Made by a program: the position numbers and the translations under genes. Under the pieces are notes generated by a model. It was given only the letters and a program-made list of their open reading frames with translations, was not told the origin of the DNA and made no database searches. Shown here in pieces: positions 6,946 through 14,039 of a stretch of DNA of 14,039 nt. The stretch's first letter is position 1. Every line of letters starts with the position of its first letter. The DNA comes from Flavobacterium sp. (lineage in GTDB: Bacteria > Bacteroidota > Bacteroidia > Flavobacteriales > Flavobacteriaceae), in NCBI GenBank assembly GCA_030152225.1, contig JASLHL010000115.1, forward strand, positions 1-14,039, given 5' to 3'.

Positions 6946-8799
6946 CTATTCTTCTACAACATCAAGTTCAACTTTCAAATTATCAATGATAAATTCCTGT
7001 CTATCTGGGGTATTTTTACCCATATAAAACTCCAACATTTTTTCGATAGACATGGCTTTATCCAACATTACTGGATCTAAGCGGATGCTCTCTCCGATAA
7101 AGTGTTGAAATTCATCAGGAGAAATTTCCCCTAATCCTTTGAATCGCGTGATTTCAGGTTTTGGTTTCAGCTTTTCAATGGCTGCAACTCGTTCTTCCTC
7201 GCTATAGCAATAGATGGTTTCTTTTTTATTTCTTACACGAAACAAAGGTGTTTGTAGGATATACAAATGGCCTTCTTTGATTAATTCAGGGAAAAATTGC
7301 AAAAAAAACGTAATCAACAACAAGCGAATGTGCATTCCATCGACATCGGCATCGGTAGCGATAACGATATTGTTGTAGCGCAAGCTTTCGAAATCCTCTT
7401 CAATATCAAGTGCAGCTTGAAGCAAGTTAAATTCTTCATTTTCGTACACAATCTTTTTGGTCATCCCGTAGGAATTCAGTGGTTTACCACGCAAACTAAA
7501 TACGGCTTGTGTGTTGACATCTCTAGATTTTGTAATCGATCCCGATGCCGAATCCCCTTCTGTAATAAACAGCGTACTCTCTAGGTATCGTGGGTTTTTG
7601 ATATCGGTAAAATGCACGCGACAATCGCGCAGTTTACGGTTGTGTAAGCTCGCTTTTTTTGCGCGTTCTTTGGCTATTTTTCGAATACCAGATAACTCTT
7701 TGCGTTCGCGTTCGGCTTGCAAGATCTTGCGCAATAAAGCATCGGCAATTTCTGGATTCTTATGTAAATAGTTATCTAACTGTGTTTTAACAAAGTCATT
7801 CACAAACGTACGCACCGTTGGCAAATCAGGTCCCATATCGGTTGATCCCAATTTGGTTTTGGTTTGGGATTCAAATACAGGCTCTTCCACCTTGACAGAA
7901 ATTGCCGCTACGATAGACTTACGAATATCAGACGCCTCAAAGTTTTTGTTGTAGAATTCCTTTAATGTACGCACTACAGCTTCTCTAAATGCGCCTAGAT
8001 GCGTTCCACCTTGTGTAGTATTTTGTCCATTGACAAACGAATAGTACTCTTCTGAATACTGGCTTTTACTATGTGTAATAGCCACCTCAATATCATCACC
8101 CGTCAAGTGAATGATTGGGTACACTTGATCTTCTTCGTTAATATTTTCGTTTAGTAAGTCCTTTAATCCATTCTCTGAAAAGAACTTCTCACCATTGAAG
8201 ATGATCGTCAGTCCTTTGTTCAGGTAACAATAGTTTTTGAGCATGCGCTCAATATACTCCTTGCGGTACTTGTAATTTTTAAAGATTTTCTCATCCGCAA
8301 TAAAGGATACTTTTGTTCCCTTGCGTTTGGTTGTTTCGACAAGTTCTTCTTCGCTCACCAAGTCACCTGCTGAGAAATCAGCGGCTTTTTGTTGATTATC
8401 ACGAACAGAAACCACGCGGAAATAAGTCGACAGTGCATTTACTGCTTTTGTACCTACACCATTCAGACCAACTGATTTTTTAAATGCTTTTGAGTCATAC
8501 TTTCCTCCTGTGTTCATTTTCGATACAACATCGATCACCTTTCCCAGTGGAATACCGCGTCCAAAGTCACGAACCGTTACCATCTTGTCTTTTAAGGTAA
8601 CTTCAATAGTTTTTCCTGTGCCCATCACAAACTCATCAATACTATTGTCAATTACCTCCTTAATCAGGATATAAATCCCATCATCAGGAGACGATCCATC
8701 ACCAAGCTTACCGATATACATACCCGGACGCATACGGATATGTTCTTTCCAATCTAAAGAACGAATATTGTCTTCAGTATACTGATTTTGATTTTGCAT
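6946..8799 (-). CDS. parE: DNA topoisomerase IV subunit B ParE
   Basis: The ATPase subunit of topoisomerase IV. The GHKL ATP site is complete: [10 protein letters not shown] with catalytic Glu48 and Mg-binding Asn52, VRDFGRGIP (76-84), and [14 protein letters not shown] (111-124). The transducer domain carries the QTKTKLGS switch-lysine stretch (312-319). The TOPRIM domain shows EGDSASGS (414-421) and the acidic triad DADVD (483-487), and RFKGLGE (552-558) follows. At 617 residues, without the long insertion of proteobacterial GyrB, it fits ParE. The gene precedes parC by 3 bp, so the two subunits are almost certainly made from one message. The 95 bp upstream are AT-rich. A one-mismatch -7 box (TATTTTAG, minus strand, around 8820-8830) is the only promoter hint I see. 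Confidence 0.95.
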   Translation of the reverse strand: MQNQNQYTEDNIRSLDWKEHIRMRPGMYIGKLGDGSSPDDGIYILIKEVIDNSIDEFVMGTGKTIEVTLKDKMVTVRDFGRGIPLGKVIDVVSKMNTGGKYDSKAFKKSVGLNGVGTKAVNALSTYFRVVSVRDNQQKAADFSAGDLVSEEELVETTKRKGTKVSFIADEKIFKNYKYRKEYIERMLKNYCYLNKGLTIIFNGEKFFSENGLKDLLNENINEEDQVYPIIHLTGDDIEVAITHSKSQYSEEYYSFVNGQNTTQGGTHLGAFREAVVRTLKEFYNKNFEASDIRKSIVAAISVKVEEPVFESQTKTKLGSTDMGPDLPTVRTFVNDFVKTQLDNYLHKNPEIADALLRKILQAERERKELSGIRKIAKERAKKASLHNRKLRDCRVHFTDIKNPRYLESTLFITEGDSASGSITKSRDVNTQAVFSLRGKPLNSYGMTKKIVYENEEFNLLQAALDIEEDFESLRYNNIVIATDADVDGMHIRLLLITFFLQFFPELIKEGHLYILQTPLFRVRNKKETIYCYSEEERVAAIEKLKPKPEITRFKGLGEISPDEFQHFIGESIRLDPVMLDKAMSIEKMLEFYMGKNTPDRQEFIIDNLKVELDVVEE

Positions 8800-8894
8800 A
8801 TAAATTGTTGGAATTTGTGCTAAAATACTACTATTTAAGGTAAAATAAAAATGATAAAAATTTGTAAATACCGTTTTTTTGCATGTTAAACTTT

Positions 8895-9812
8895 CTATTC
8901 TTCCGTCTTTTTGATGGCATTTTTGTCAATTTCTAAAGAAAACTGACCTGGTCTGATTCGCTCGCCAAACAACAAAGCATAATTTTTGGTAAATTCTGCT
9001 CCAAAATACAAAATCATAGCCGAATAGTAGACCCACATTAACATTACTATAATAGATCCTGCGGCCCCGTATAAGGAAGACGTTGCTGTTGTACCAAGAT
9101 AGACACCAATACCAAATTTACCAATCATAAATAAGACTGCGGTAAAGGCAGCACCAACAAAGGCATCTTTCAAGCGAATGATTCCGTTTGGCAGTGTTTT
9201 GAAGATGGTTGTAAAAAGTAATGTAATGATAACAAACACAATCGCATTGTTTAATACCTTAACGAGATAGATGGTAGATTCTGCAAAAAACTCAGCGAGA
9301 TAGTTGTACAAAATACTCGCTAGCGAATTAATTAATAGACTGACTAACAACAAGAAGCCTACAGAGGCGATCATAGCAAAAGAAAGCAATCGATTTTTTA
9401 CCATGCGGATAATACTCTTCTCGGGTTTGGCGATAAATCCCCAAATATAGTTGATGGAACTTTGTATTTCTGCAAATACACCTGAGGCACTAAACAACAA
9501 CATGGCCACACCAATAATCGTTGGCAAAACTCCAGAGCGATTTAGCGTTACGTTATTCATTGCATTTTGTACTTCTCGGGCGGTGTTAGGTCCTACTAGC
9601 TCAGCGATCTGTTCATAGAAAAAAGAAGCCACGTCTTTTTCTTCGAGAAAAAAACCTGAAGCGGAAATAATTAAAATGATTAAAGGCGGCAGTGCAAAAA
9701 TGGTGTAATAGGACAAGGCTGCGCTAAATTTAGTAGCGCGATCGTCTAGGAAGTCCATGACCGACTTTTTAAACAACTCGCCAATTTTTTTAAACGGTAT
9801 ATTTTGAATCAT
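8895..9812 (-). CDS. YihY/BrkB-family inner-membrane protein
   Basis: A 305-residue polytopic membrane protein of the YihY/virulence factor BrkB family. The old name ribonuclease BN was an error, and the family has no settled function. Six hydrophobic segments can be drawn at about residues 35-55, 97-117, 142-165, 182-203, 215-237 and 247-272. Family landmarks are [20 protein letters not shown] (24-43), the middle [15 protein letters not shown], and the late stretch [20 protein letters not shown] leading into [12 protein letters not shown]. The N- and C-termini are charged and probably cytoplasmic. The start codon lies 2 bp after the stop of the DUF2459 gene, so the pair is translationally linked. 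No clear terminator follows before parE, 95 bp downstream. Confidence 0.9.
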   Translation of the reverse strand: MIQNIPFKKIGELFKKSVMDFLDDRATKFSAALSYYTIFALPPLIILIISASGFFLEEKDVASFFYEQIAELVGPNTAREVQNAMNNVTLNRSGVLPTIIGVAMLLFSASGVFAEIQSSINYIWGFIAKPEKSIIRMVKNRLLSFAMIASVGFLLLVSLLINSLASILYNYLAEFFAESTIYLVKVLNNAIVFVIITLLFTTIFKTLPNGIIRLKDAFVGAAFTAVLFMIGKFGIGVYLGTTATSSLYGAAGSIIVMLMWVYYSAMILYFGAEFTKNYALLFGERIRPGQFSLEIDKNAIKKTEE

Positions 9813-9814
9813 AC

Positions 9815-10495
9815 TTATTTATAATGCCTAAATATGCCTTGATCGTGCAAGGTCCACAAGGCTGCTTTTTGATTAATTTGCTTCAATCCTTGGTTTACCC
9901 AAGTATTACAGGTATAAAACAAGCTGTAGCTTCCTCGCGCTTGATAGAATTCATCATAAGCTCCATACCCCTCTACTTCAATGCGTTGGTATTTGTTTTC
10001 GCTTTTTTCAAAACTGGCATCAATATACTGAACCAGCGCTTGATATTCTTTTGGAGTCAAAGTCAACGGAACAACATCTTCGCCTTCTACTATTTGCGTA
10101 TAGGCTGAGACATGCATCGCTGATTCTCCAATGCCCGAAAGTGCGGTCAAAGCCGTAGAAACGCTCAGATCACTCCATGTAGGCGTATCAATATAAAACC
10201 CGCGATCTCCCCAACCAAATGCCAACCATCGAATAGCCTTGGAAGGCACTGCAATTCGCGTATGCCAATCCAACACCTCCGTCGTAACAGGCACTACAAA
10301 ATCTGTATGTACGCCATTGGTAGACAGATAAACAACAATTTTTTCTGTTGTGTCCTGCTCTTTTTCCTGCTCTCCTACGGAATACCCTGTTGAGGGCACC
10401 AAAGACAAGGCGTAAAAACCTCCGACATAAACTGCAACAAAAATAAGTAAACCTAGCGCAAACACCTTTAAAAAACGTGCGAATTTTTGTAGCAT
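9815..10495 (-). CDS. DUF2459 (TIGR02117) membrane-anchored protein
   Basis: A 226-residue protein of the DUF2459/TIGR02117 family, whose function is unknown. One N-terminal transmembrane helix (about residues 11-32) is followed by a soluble domain, probably periplasmic. Conserved-looking blocks are YLSTNGVHTDFVVPV (56-70), WLAFGWGDRGFYIDTP (90-105) and FYTCNTWVNQGLK (193-205). A His in the first block with a Cys-Asn-x-Trp in the last resembles the layout of permuted NlpC/P60-like cysteine hydrolases, with His63 and Cys196 as the candidate pair. That is my inference, not an established activity. The gene begins a two-gene unit with the YihY-family gene (2-bp gap). It is insulated from ychF upstream by a hairpin terminator. 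Confidence 0.85.
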   Translation of the reverse strand: MLQKFARFLKVFALGLLIFVAVYVGGFYALSLVPSTGYSVGEQEKEQDTTEKIVVYLSTNGVHTDFVVPVTTEVLDWHTRIAVPSKAIRWLAFGWGDRGFYIDTPTWSDLSVSTALTALSGIGESAMHVSAYTQIVEGEDVVPLTLTPKEYQALVQYIDASFEKSENKYQRIEVEGYGAYDEFYQARGSYSLFYTCNTWVNQGLKQINQKAALWTLHDQGIFRHYK

Positions 10496-10533
10496 ATTTT
10501 AAAAAATAAAATCATTTAACCCTTAAATATACA

Positions 10534-10566
10534 AAAAAAGAGAGGCTCATAGAACCTCTCTTTTTT
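10534..10566 (-). terminator. Rho-independent terminator after ychF
   Basis: GAGAGG (10540-10545) pairs with CCTCTC (10555-10560) around a 9-nt loop, and six A/T pairs extend the stem. On the minus strand the hairpin is followed by a run of T, about 22 bp past the ychF stop codon. The A-run on the other side means it could also work rightward, but no plus-strand gene ends here. Confidence 0.85.
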
Positions 10567-10587
10567 AAAATTTAATTTCTTATTTTT

Positions 10588-11682
10588 TTATACGTTAAAA
10601 CGGAAGTGCATCACATCTCCATCTTTTACGATATATTCTTTTCCTTCTACTCTAAGCTTTCCAGCTTCTTTCACTTTTGCTTCTGAACCAAAAGCTACAT
10701 AGTCATCATACGCAATAACTTCTGCGCGAATGAATCCCTTTTCGAAATCAGTATGGATCACTCCTGCTGCTTGCGGTGCTGTATCTCCTACGTTAATCGT
10801 CCACGCTCTTACTTCTTTTACTCCTGCTGTAAAATACGTTTGTAATTTCAACAATTTATAAGCTGAACGGATTAGTTTTGATGATCCAGGCTCTTCAAGA
10901 CCTAAGTCTTCCAAGAACATCTGGCGCTCTTCAAATGTTTCAAGTTCAGTGATATCAGCTTCGGTTCCAACAGCCAATACAATTACCTCTGCATTTTCAT
11001 CTTTCACCAATTCTCTTACTTGCTCTACATAGGCATTTCCATTTACTGCTGCTCCTTCATCTACATTACATACATACAATACAGGTTTAGTTGTAATCAA
11101 TTGAAATGCTTCCAACAACTCTTCTTCGTCTTGGTTTTTAGCTTCTACCACACGAGCTGATTTTCCCTCTAGCAAAGTCTCTCTAATACGATCTAATAAA
11201 TCCGCCTCTACTTGCGCTTCTTTATTTCCTGTTTTAGCTGCTTTTTTTACTTTTTCTAAGCGTTTTTCAACGGTTTCTAAGTCTTTCAACTGCAACTCAA
11301 TATCAATGGTTTCTTTGTCGCGAATTGGATTTACTTTTCCATCAACGTGAACGATATTGTCGTTATCAAAACAACGCAAAACATGGATAATCGCATTACA
11401 CTCGCGGATATTTCCAAGGAATTGATTTCCTAACCCTTCTCCTTTACTTGCTCCTTTCACCAATCCAGCGATATCTACGATCTCAACTGTTGCGGGCAAA
11501 ACGCGTTCTGGATTCACCAATTCTTCTAATTTTAATAAACGAGGGTCTGGCACGTTTACAACCCCTACATTGGGCTCAATTGTACAGAATGGGAAGTTAG
11601 CACTTTGCGCTTTAGCGTTTGATAAACAATTGAATAGTGTTGATTTTCCAACATTAGGCAATCCTACAATACCTGCTTTCAT
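10588..11682 (-). CDS. ychF: YchF, redox-regulated Obg-family ATPase
   Basis: A 364-residue, nearly universal P-loop NTPase (Ola1/YchF). It binds ribosomes and is linked to stress and translation control. Motifs in order: G1 GLPNVGKST (7-15), G2 region around NFPFCTIEPNVG (29-40), G3 DIAGLVKGASKGEGLG (70-85), and the altered G4 NVDE (206-209) in place of NKxD, which explains the family's preference for ATP over GTP. A coiled-coil insertion lies near 129-190 and the C-terminal TGS domain runs from about 280 to 363, ending in the usual DVMHFRFNV. The length matches the family (E. coli 363). The gene is probably a single-gene unit, with a hairpin terminator downstream and a TATATTTG box upstream. 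The heptamer array begins about 70 bp upstream of the start. Confidence 0.97.
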   Translation of the reverse strand: MKAGIVGLPNVGKSTLFNCLSNAKAQSANFPFCTIEPNVGVVNVPDPRLLKLEELVNPERVLPATVEIVDIAGLVKGASKGEGLGNQFLGNIRECNAIIHVLRCFDNDNIVHVDGKVNPIRDKETIDIELQLKDLETVEKRLEKVKKAAKTGNKEAQVEADLLDRIRETLLEGKSARVVEAKNQDEEELLEAFQLITTKPVLYVCNVDEGAAVNGNAYVEQVRELVKDENAEVIVLAVGTEADITELETFEERQMFLEDLGLEEPGSSKLIRSAYKLLKLQTYFTAGVKEVRAWTINVGDTAPQAAGVIHTDFEKGFIRAEVIAYDDYVAFGSEAKVKEAGKLRVEGKEYIVKDGDVMHFRFNV

Positions 11683-11717
11683 ATTTTTAGTAACTTATTG
11701 TCTTTTTATACTGGTTG

Positions 11718-11725
11718 CAAATATA
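11718..11725 (-). promoter_or_regulatory. Putative -7 box (TATATTTG) of ychF
   Basis: On the minus strand this reads TATATTTG, an exact TAnnTTTG match 35 bp upstream of the ychF start codon. The expected -33 TTTG is not exact; TTTC in GGGTTTCTG (near 11740-11746) is the nearest candidate, at a shortened spacing. The first degenerate heptamers begin about 28 bp further upstream. Confidence 0.45.
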
Positions 11726-11753
11726 TTCAAATTTTTACAGAAACCCTCTTTTT

Positions 11754-12004
11754 TTCGTTGTTTGACTTTTGTTATTTGCGCGGTTTGCTCTTTGTTGTTT
11801 GCTCTTTGTTGTTTGTTCTTTGTTCTTTGCTCTTTGTTGTTTGCTCTCTCACCAAAAACATCTCACCTCTCACCTCTCACCTCTCACCTCTCACCTCTCA
11901 CCACTCACCTCTCACCTCTCACCTCTCACCACTCACCTCTCACCACTCACCTCTCACCTCTCACCTCTCACCTCTCACCTCTCACCACTCACCACTCACC
12001 ACTC
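11754..12004 (+). repeat. Long heptanucleotide array built of two repeat words
   Basis: From 11784 to 12000 the plus strand is 31 consecutive 7-mers with no loss of register. Units 1-9 are TTTGCTC (4), TTTGTTG (3) and TTTGTTC (2). Unit 10 is TCTCACC, unit 11 is AAAAACA, and units 12-31 (11861-12000) are TCTCACC (15) or ACTCACC (5). A partial unit, ACTC, ends at 12004. Degenerate TTTG-headed 7-mers extend left to 11754, with one 2-base slip at 11782-11783. Variation is confined to fixed unit positions: 5 and 7 in the first word, 1 in the second. On the minus strand each TCTCACC/ACTCACC unit contains TGA, so all three frames are closed in the direction of both flanking genes. The plus strand has no stops here, which creates long false open frames. 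There are no unique spacers, so it is not a CRISPR. Confidence 0.95.
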
Positions 12005-12460
12005 TATTTTTAACAACACCATATCCACCAGCTGTTTTCCATTCTCAAAAATAGGTTCAGGGTAATTATCAATAAAGAAGTTTTTGCGTTTATCATAGTG
12101 CACAAATCCATTGCGTTCATAAAATCGAATTTGTGCATCACCTGTATCAGCTGTTCCAACAATCAGAGCAGTAAAGCCTTGTTCTTTGGCCATTTGTTTT
12201 ATTTCATGAATCAAAAACCCCCCTAGTCTTTTATTTTGATAGGCTACACTTACTGCAATATTCTTAATTTCCATCGTTTTTTGTCCATGGGCATACAAGC
12301 AGAACACGGCAATTTCTTCTTCTCCATTCCAAACACTGTATACAGCACTATCATATAGGTATTTCTCAATTGCCTCTACAGTTTCATCTGCTAACAGCAA
12401 TAAATCCATGGGATATTGCTTATTTTCTATCTTTTTAATTTCAAGTGTATTGAATATCAT
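11996..12460 (-). CDS. GNAT-family N-acetyltransferase, YvbK-like
   Basis: A 154-residue acetyltransferase of the Gcn5-related fold, which moves an acetyl group from acetyl-CoA to an amine; the substrate is unknown. Motif A, the CoA pyrophosphate loop, is [17 protein letters not shown] (68-84), a Q-x-x-R-x-G variant of the usual Q-x-x-G-x-G. The strand and helix of motif B follow with [22 protein letters not shown] (98-119), where Tyr114 is the likely general acid. The end, [19 protein letters not shown], resembles small YvbK-like proteins. The last codon (TGG) and stop (TGA) lie inside the heptamer array, so the repeat has invaded or supplied the 3' end. No hairpin terminator follows. A terminator belonging to the upstream gene lies just before its start. 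Confidence 0.85.
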   Translation of the reverse strand: MIFNTLEIKKIENKQYPMDLLLLADETVEAIEKYLYDSAVYSVWNGEEEIAVFCLYAHGQKTMEIKNIAVSVAYQNKRLGGFLIHEIKQMAKEQGFTALIVGTADTGDAQIRFYERNGFVHYDKRKNFFIDNYPEPIFENGKQLVDMVLLKIEW

Positions 12461-12488
12461 GCGTTTTGAATTTAGGGTTTTCCAAAAA

Positions 12489-12515
12489 AAAAGCTATCGC
12501 ATTGCGATAGCTTTT
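12489..12515 (-). terminator. Rho-independent terminator after the small acidic protein
   Basis: A perfect 12-bp stem, AAAAGCTATCGC (12489-12500) with GCGATAGCTTTT (12504-12515), and a 3-nt loop. On the minus strand it is followed by an unbroken T-run, 24 bp past the stop codon of the gene ending at 12539. Confidence 0.92.
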
Positions 12516-12538
12516 ATGTTTTATTTTGCTTGAAACTG

Positions 12539-12838
12539 TTAATCTTCTTCGTCAGCAATTTCTAAGTCTTTCAATGCATCTAAAGAATCATCTGCAGGAT
12601 CTACAAAATCGTCTTCATCTTCGTCATCGAAATTTTCGATACGATCGGCTAACTTAGTACTTACTTTAACTAAATAGATAGTGTCTTCTGTTCTTACTTC
12701 TACAGCTTCTACAGTTTCGTTTTTAATATTTTTAAAACGAATAATATCTGAGTCGTCATAACCATCAGGAAATTTCTCCACCAAAAGTGTCAAAATTTCG
12801 TTTGTTAATTTCGCATAATCAACAATTACTCTCTTCAT
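12539..12838 (-). CDS. Small acidic conserved-looking protein, unknown function
   Basis: A 99-residue protein in two parts. Residues 1-66 look folded, mixing helix (LTNEILTLLVEKF, 11-23) and strand (AVEVRTEDTIYLVKV, 45-59). Residues 70-99 form a strongly acidic, probably disordered tail beginning FDDEDEDDFVD. I recognise the pattern as common in Flavobacteriaceae but know no function. An acidic tail of this kind could serve in nucleic-acid mimicry or protein contact, which is only a guess. It has its own well-formed promoter (12866-12896) and terminator (12489-12515), so it is a single-gene unit. That argues for a real, probably well-expressed gene. Confidence 0.85.
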   Translation of the reverse strand: MKRVIVDYAKLTNEILTLLVEKFPDGYDDSDIIRFKNIKNETVEAVEVRTEDTIYLVKVSTKLADRIENFDDEDEDDFVDPADDSLDALKDLEIADEED

Positions 12839-12865
12839 TTTATATTTATTGCTTTATTTCGTTTT

Positions 12866-12896
12866 CAAATGTAATAGCTAAATCCTAATTAACAAA
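12866..12896 (-). promoter_or_regulatory. Bacteroidota-type promoter TTTG-N19-TACATTTG
   Basis: On the minus strand the -33 element TTTG (12896-12893) and the -7 element TACATTTG (12873-12866) are separated by exactly 19 bp, an excellent match to the Bacteroidota primary sigma consensus. The start codon of the small acidic protein gene lies 27 bp beyond the -7 box. This is the clearest promoter in the window. Confidence 0.8.
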
Positions 12897-12916
12897 TAAA
12901 ATACGGATATTTTATT
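12895..12916. promoter_or_regulatory. Perfect AT-rich palindrome overlapping the -33 element
   Basis: AATAAAATA (12895-12903) and TATTTTATT (12908-12916) are exact reverse complements around CGGA. The palindrome overlaps the -33 box of the downstream gene by two bases and lies just past the stop codon of the DHS-like gene. It may be an operator, a weak terminator, or chance in AT-rich DNA. Confidence 0.35.
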
Positions 12917-12934
12917 GAGATTTTTTTCTATTCA

Positions 12935-13909
12935 TTAATGACCTAGAATATAGGCAAATACCAATGGAGCCACAATTGTTGCGTCTGACTCAATTACATA
13001 TTTTGGTGTATCTACATCCAATTTACCCCATGTGATTTTCTCATTTGGCACAGCACCTGAGTAAGAACCATACGAAGTTGTAGAATCAGAGATTTGACAG
13101 AAATACGCCCAGAACGGAACATCTTCCCACTCTAAATCTTGGTACATCATTGGCACGACACAAATAGGGAAATCTCCAGAGATACCTCCTGCAATTTGGA
13201 AGAAACCAACACCTTTACCACCTGAATTTGCACGGTACCACTCGGTTAAGTAGATCATGTACTCAATTCCTGATTTTACGGTATGAACGTTTAACTTTCC
13301 TTTGATTACGTTTGAAGTAAAGATATTACCACAAGTTGAATCTTCCCATCCTGGTACAACGATAGGCAAGTTTTTCTCTGCCGCTGCCACAATCCAAGAA
13401 TCTTTAGGATCGATTTCGTAGTATTGCTCTAACACACCTGAATTCACTACTTGATATAAGAATTCATGTGGGAAATAGCGCTCTCCTTTTGCTTCAGCAG
13501 CATGCCATACGTCTTCTAAGTGTTTTTGTAAACGACGGAATGCTTCTTCTTCAGGAATACACGTATCTGTTACACGGTTATAGTGATTGTCTAATAATTC
13601 TCTTTCTTGTTCTGGCGTTAAGTCTCTGTAGTTCGGCACACGTTTGTAGTGTGAATGCGCTACTAAGTTCATTACGTCTTCCTCTAAGTTAGCTCCTGTA
13701 CAAGAGATAAAATGAACTTTATCTTGACGGATCATTTCAGCTAATGAAATACCTAATTCTGCAGTACTCATTGCTCCTCCCATAGAGATTAACATTTTCC
13801 CACCTTCTGCTAAATGCAATTCATATCCTTTTGCAGCATCTACTAATGCAGCTGCATTAAAGTGTCTATATTGATGCTCAATAAACTGACTAATTGGCCC
13901 TTTACTCAT
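12935..13909 (-). CDS. Deoxyhypusine synthase-like protein, probable polyamine enzyme
   Basis: A 324-residue member of the deoxyhypusine synthase fold family. The active-site lysine that forms the imine intermediate is present as Lys296 in EKITWGKLDVD, matching the WGK of eukaryotic DHS (human Lys329). NAD-binding landmarks also stand: SMGGAMSTAELG (42-53), ISCTGANLEEDVMN (68-81), VPGWEDSTCGN (185-195) and QIAGGISGDFP (238-248). Bacteria lack eIF5A, so the usual protein substrate is absent. The family and its neighbour suggest an aminobutyl-transfer reaction between free polyamines, such as homospermidine formation. The start ATG lies 26 bp after the stop of the upstream gene, whose C-terminus resembles arginine decarboxylase, so the two are probably co-transcribed. 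Only the AT-rich palindrome follows it as a possible terminator. Confidence 0.88.
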   Translation of the reverse strand: MSKGPISQFIEHQYRHFNAAALVDAAKGYELHLAEGGKMLISMGGAMSTAELGISLAEMIRQDKVHFISCTGANLEEDVMNLVAHSHYKRVPNYRDLTPEQERELLDNHYNRVTDTCIPEEEAFRRLQKHLEDVWHAAEAKGERYFPHEFLYQVVNSGVLEQYYEIDPKDSWIVAAAEKNLPIVVPGWEDSTCGNIFTSNVIKGKLNVHTVKSGIEYMIYLTEWYRANSGGKGVGFFQIAGGISGDFPICVVPMMYQDLEWEDVPFWAYFCQISDSTTSYGSYSGAVPNEKITWGKLDVDTPKYVIESDATIVAPLVFAYILGH

Positions 13910-13935
13910 TTTATTAATCTTTTATATTTTATTGT

Positions 13936-14039
13936 TTATTTATTTCTGTTGTAACCTAATATTTCTAATACTTGTTCTGCTGTTTGTTGTTCAGAGAACA
14001 ATTCAGAAGCAATAATTCCATTTTCATCCTTATCGATCA
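13936..14039 (-). CDS. speA: Biosynthetic arginine decarboxylase, C-terminal end (partial)
   Basis: The last 33 codons and stop of a gene that runs off the right edge. The visible residues include IDKDENGIIASELFSEQQ and end VLEILGYNRNK. This resembles the C-terminus of Flavobacteriaceae PLP-dependent arginine decarboxylases as I remember it, which end with a short acidic loop, an EQQ helix and ILGY. If so, the product makes agmatine from arginine, the first step toward putrescine. The 26-bp gap to the DHS-like gene and shared strand fit a polyamine operon. The fragment is too short to carry any catalytic motif, so the call rests on end similarity and context. Confidence 0.6.
   Translation of the reverse strand, partial: IDKDENGIIASELFSEQQTAEQVLEILGYNRNK

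Noticed and set aside
4279..8799. Reading the type II topoisomerase pair as gyrase (gyrB/gyrA)
   Set aside because: The A subunit lacks a GyrA-box, both C-termini and the pocket HPHGDASIGD fit Bacteroidota ParC, and the B subunit lacks a GyrB-type insertion.
11784..12004. CRISPR array
   Set aside because: The repeat unit is 7 bp, directly abutting, with no unique spacers and no cas genes nearby.
11570..12065. Three overlapping plus-strand open frames (11570-12013, 11698-12054, 11769-12065) encoding repeats such as SPLTSHL
   Set aside because: They are open only because the heptamer has no stop codon on the plus strand. All three frames give the same type of repeat, they have no domain, and they overlap ychF or the GNAT gene antisense.
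12935..13909. True deoxyhypusine synthase acting on eIF5A
   Set aside because: Bacteria have no eIF5A. Family membership is clear, but the substrate must differ, so it is listed as DHS-like.

Overview
The window reads as chromosomal DNA of a low-GC Bacteroidota, most likely a member of the Flavobacteriaceae. Three things point that way: lineage-typical proteins (a DUF4834 protein, a ParC with the HPHGDASIGD quinolone pocket, a bacterial deoxyhypusine-synthase-like protein behind a probable arginine decarboxylase), promoter-like TAnnTTTG boxes, and weak ribosome-binding sites. A Myroides-like genus is possible but cannot be fixed from the sequence. Most of the content is housekeeping, and nearly all genes run leftward (minus strand).

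Layout. Positions 1-812 hold no convincing intact gene. They contain a heptanucleotide repeat array (34-103), an imperfect inverted repeat (177-259), a 4 x 11-bp tandem repeat (463-506) and a start-less open frame that may be a gene remnant (500-718). Next come a DUF4834 membrane protein (813-1106) and an exported rhodanese (1184-1570). These face the divergent gene hemN (1650-3011) and a small two-helix membrane protein (3022-3216). A strong two-way terminator (3265-3298) separates them from a leftward block: parE, parC and an outer-membrane phospholipase A (8799 down to 3305). Upstream of parE is a tight pair, a DUF2459 protein followed by a YihY/BrkB-family membrane protein (10495 down to 8895). 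The ATPase gene ychF follows, with its own terminator. A long heptamer array (11754-12004) fills the gap between ychF and a GNAT acetyltransferase gene and supplies that gene's stop codon. The right end has a small acidic protein with a well-formed Bacteroidota promoter, the deoxyhypusine-synthase-like gene, and the last 33 codons of a probable speA.

How the genes fit together. ParE and ParC form topoisomerase IV, and their genes are 3 bp apart. The speA/DHS-like pair suggests an arginine-derived polyamine route, plausibly ending in homospermidine. HemN makes protoporphyrinogen IX without oxygen. PldA, the DUF2459 protein and YihY are envelope proteins.

I found no defence system, CRISPR array, intact transposon or rRNA/tRNA gene. 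The least ordinary feature is the heptamer arrays. The right-hand array is 31 consecutive 7-mers in one unbroken register, although it joins two different repeat words. An inverted-orientation relative of it lies at the left edge.
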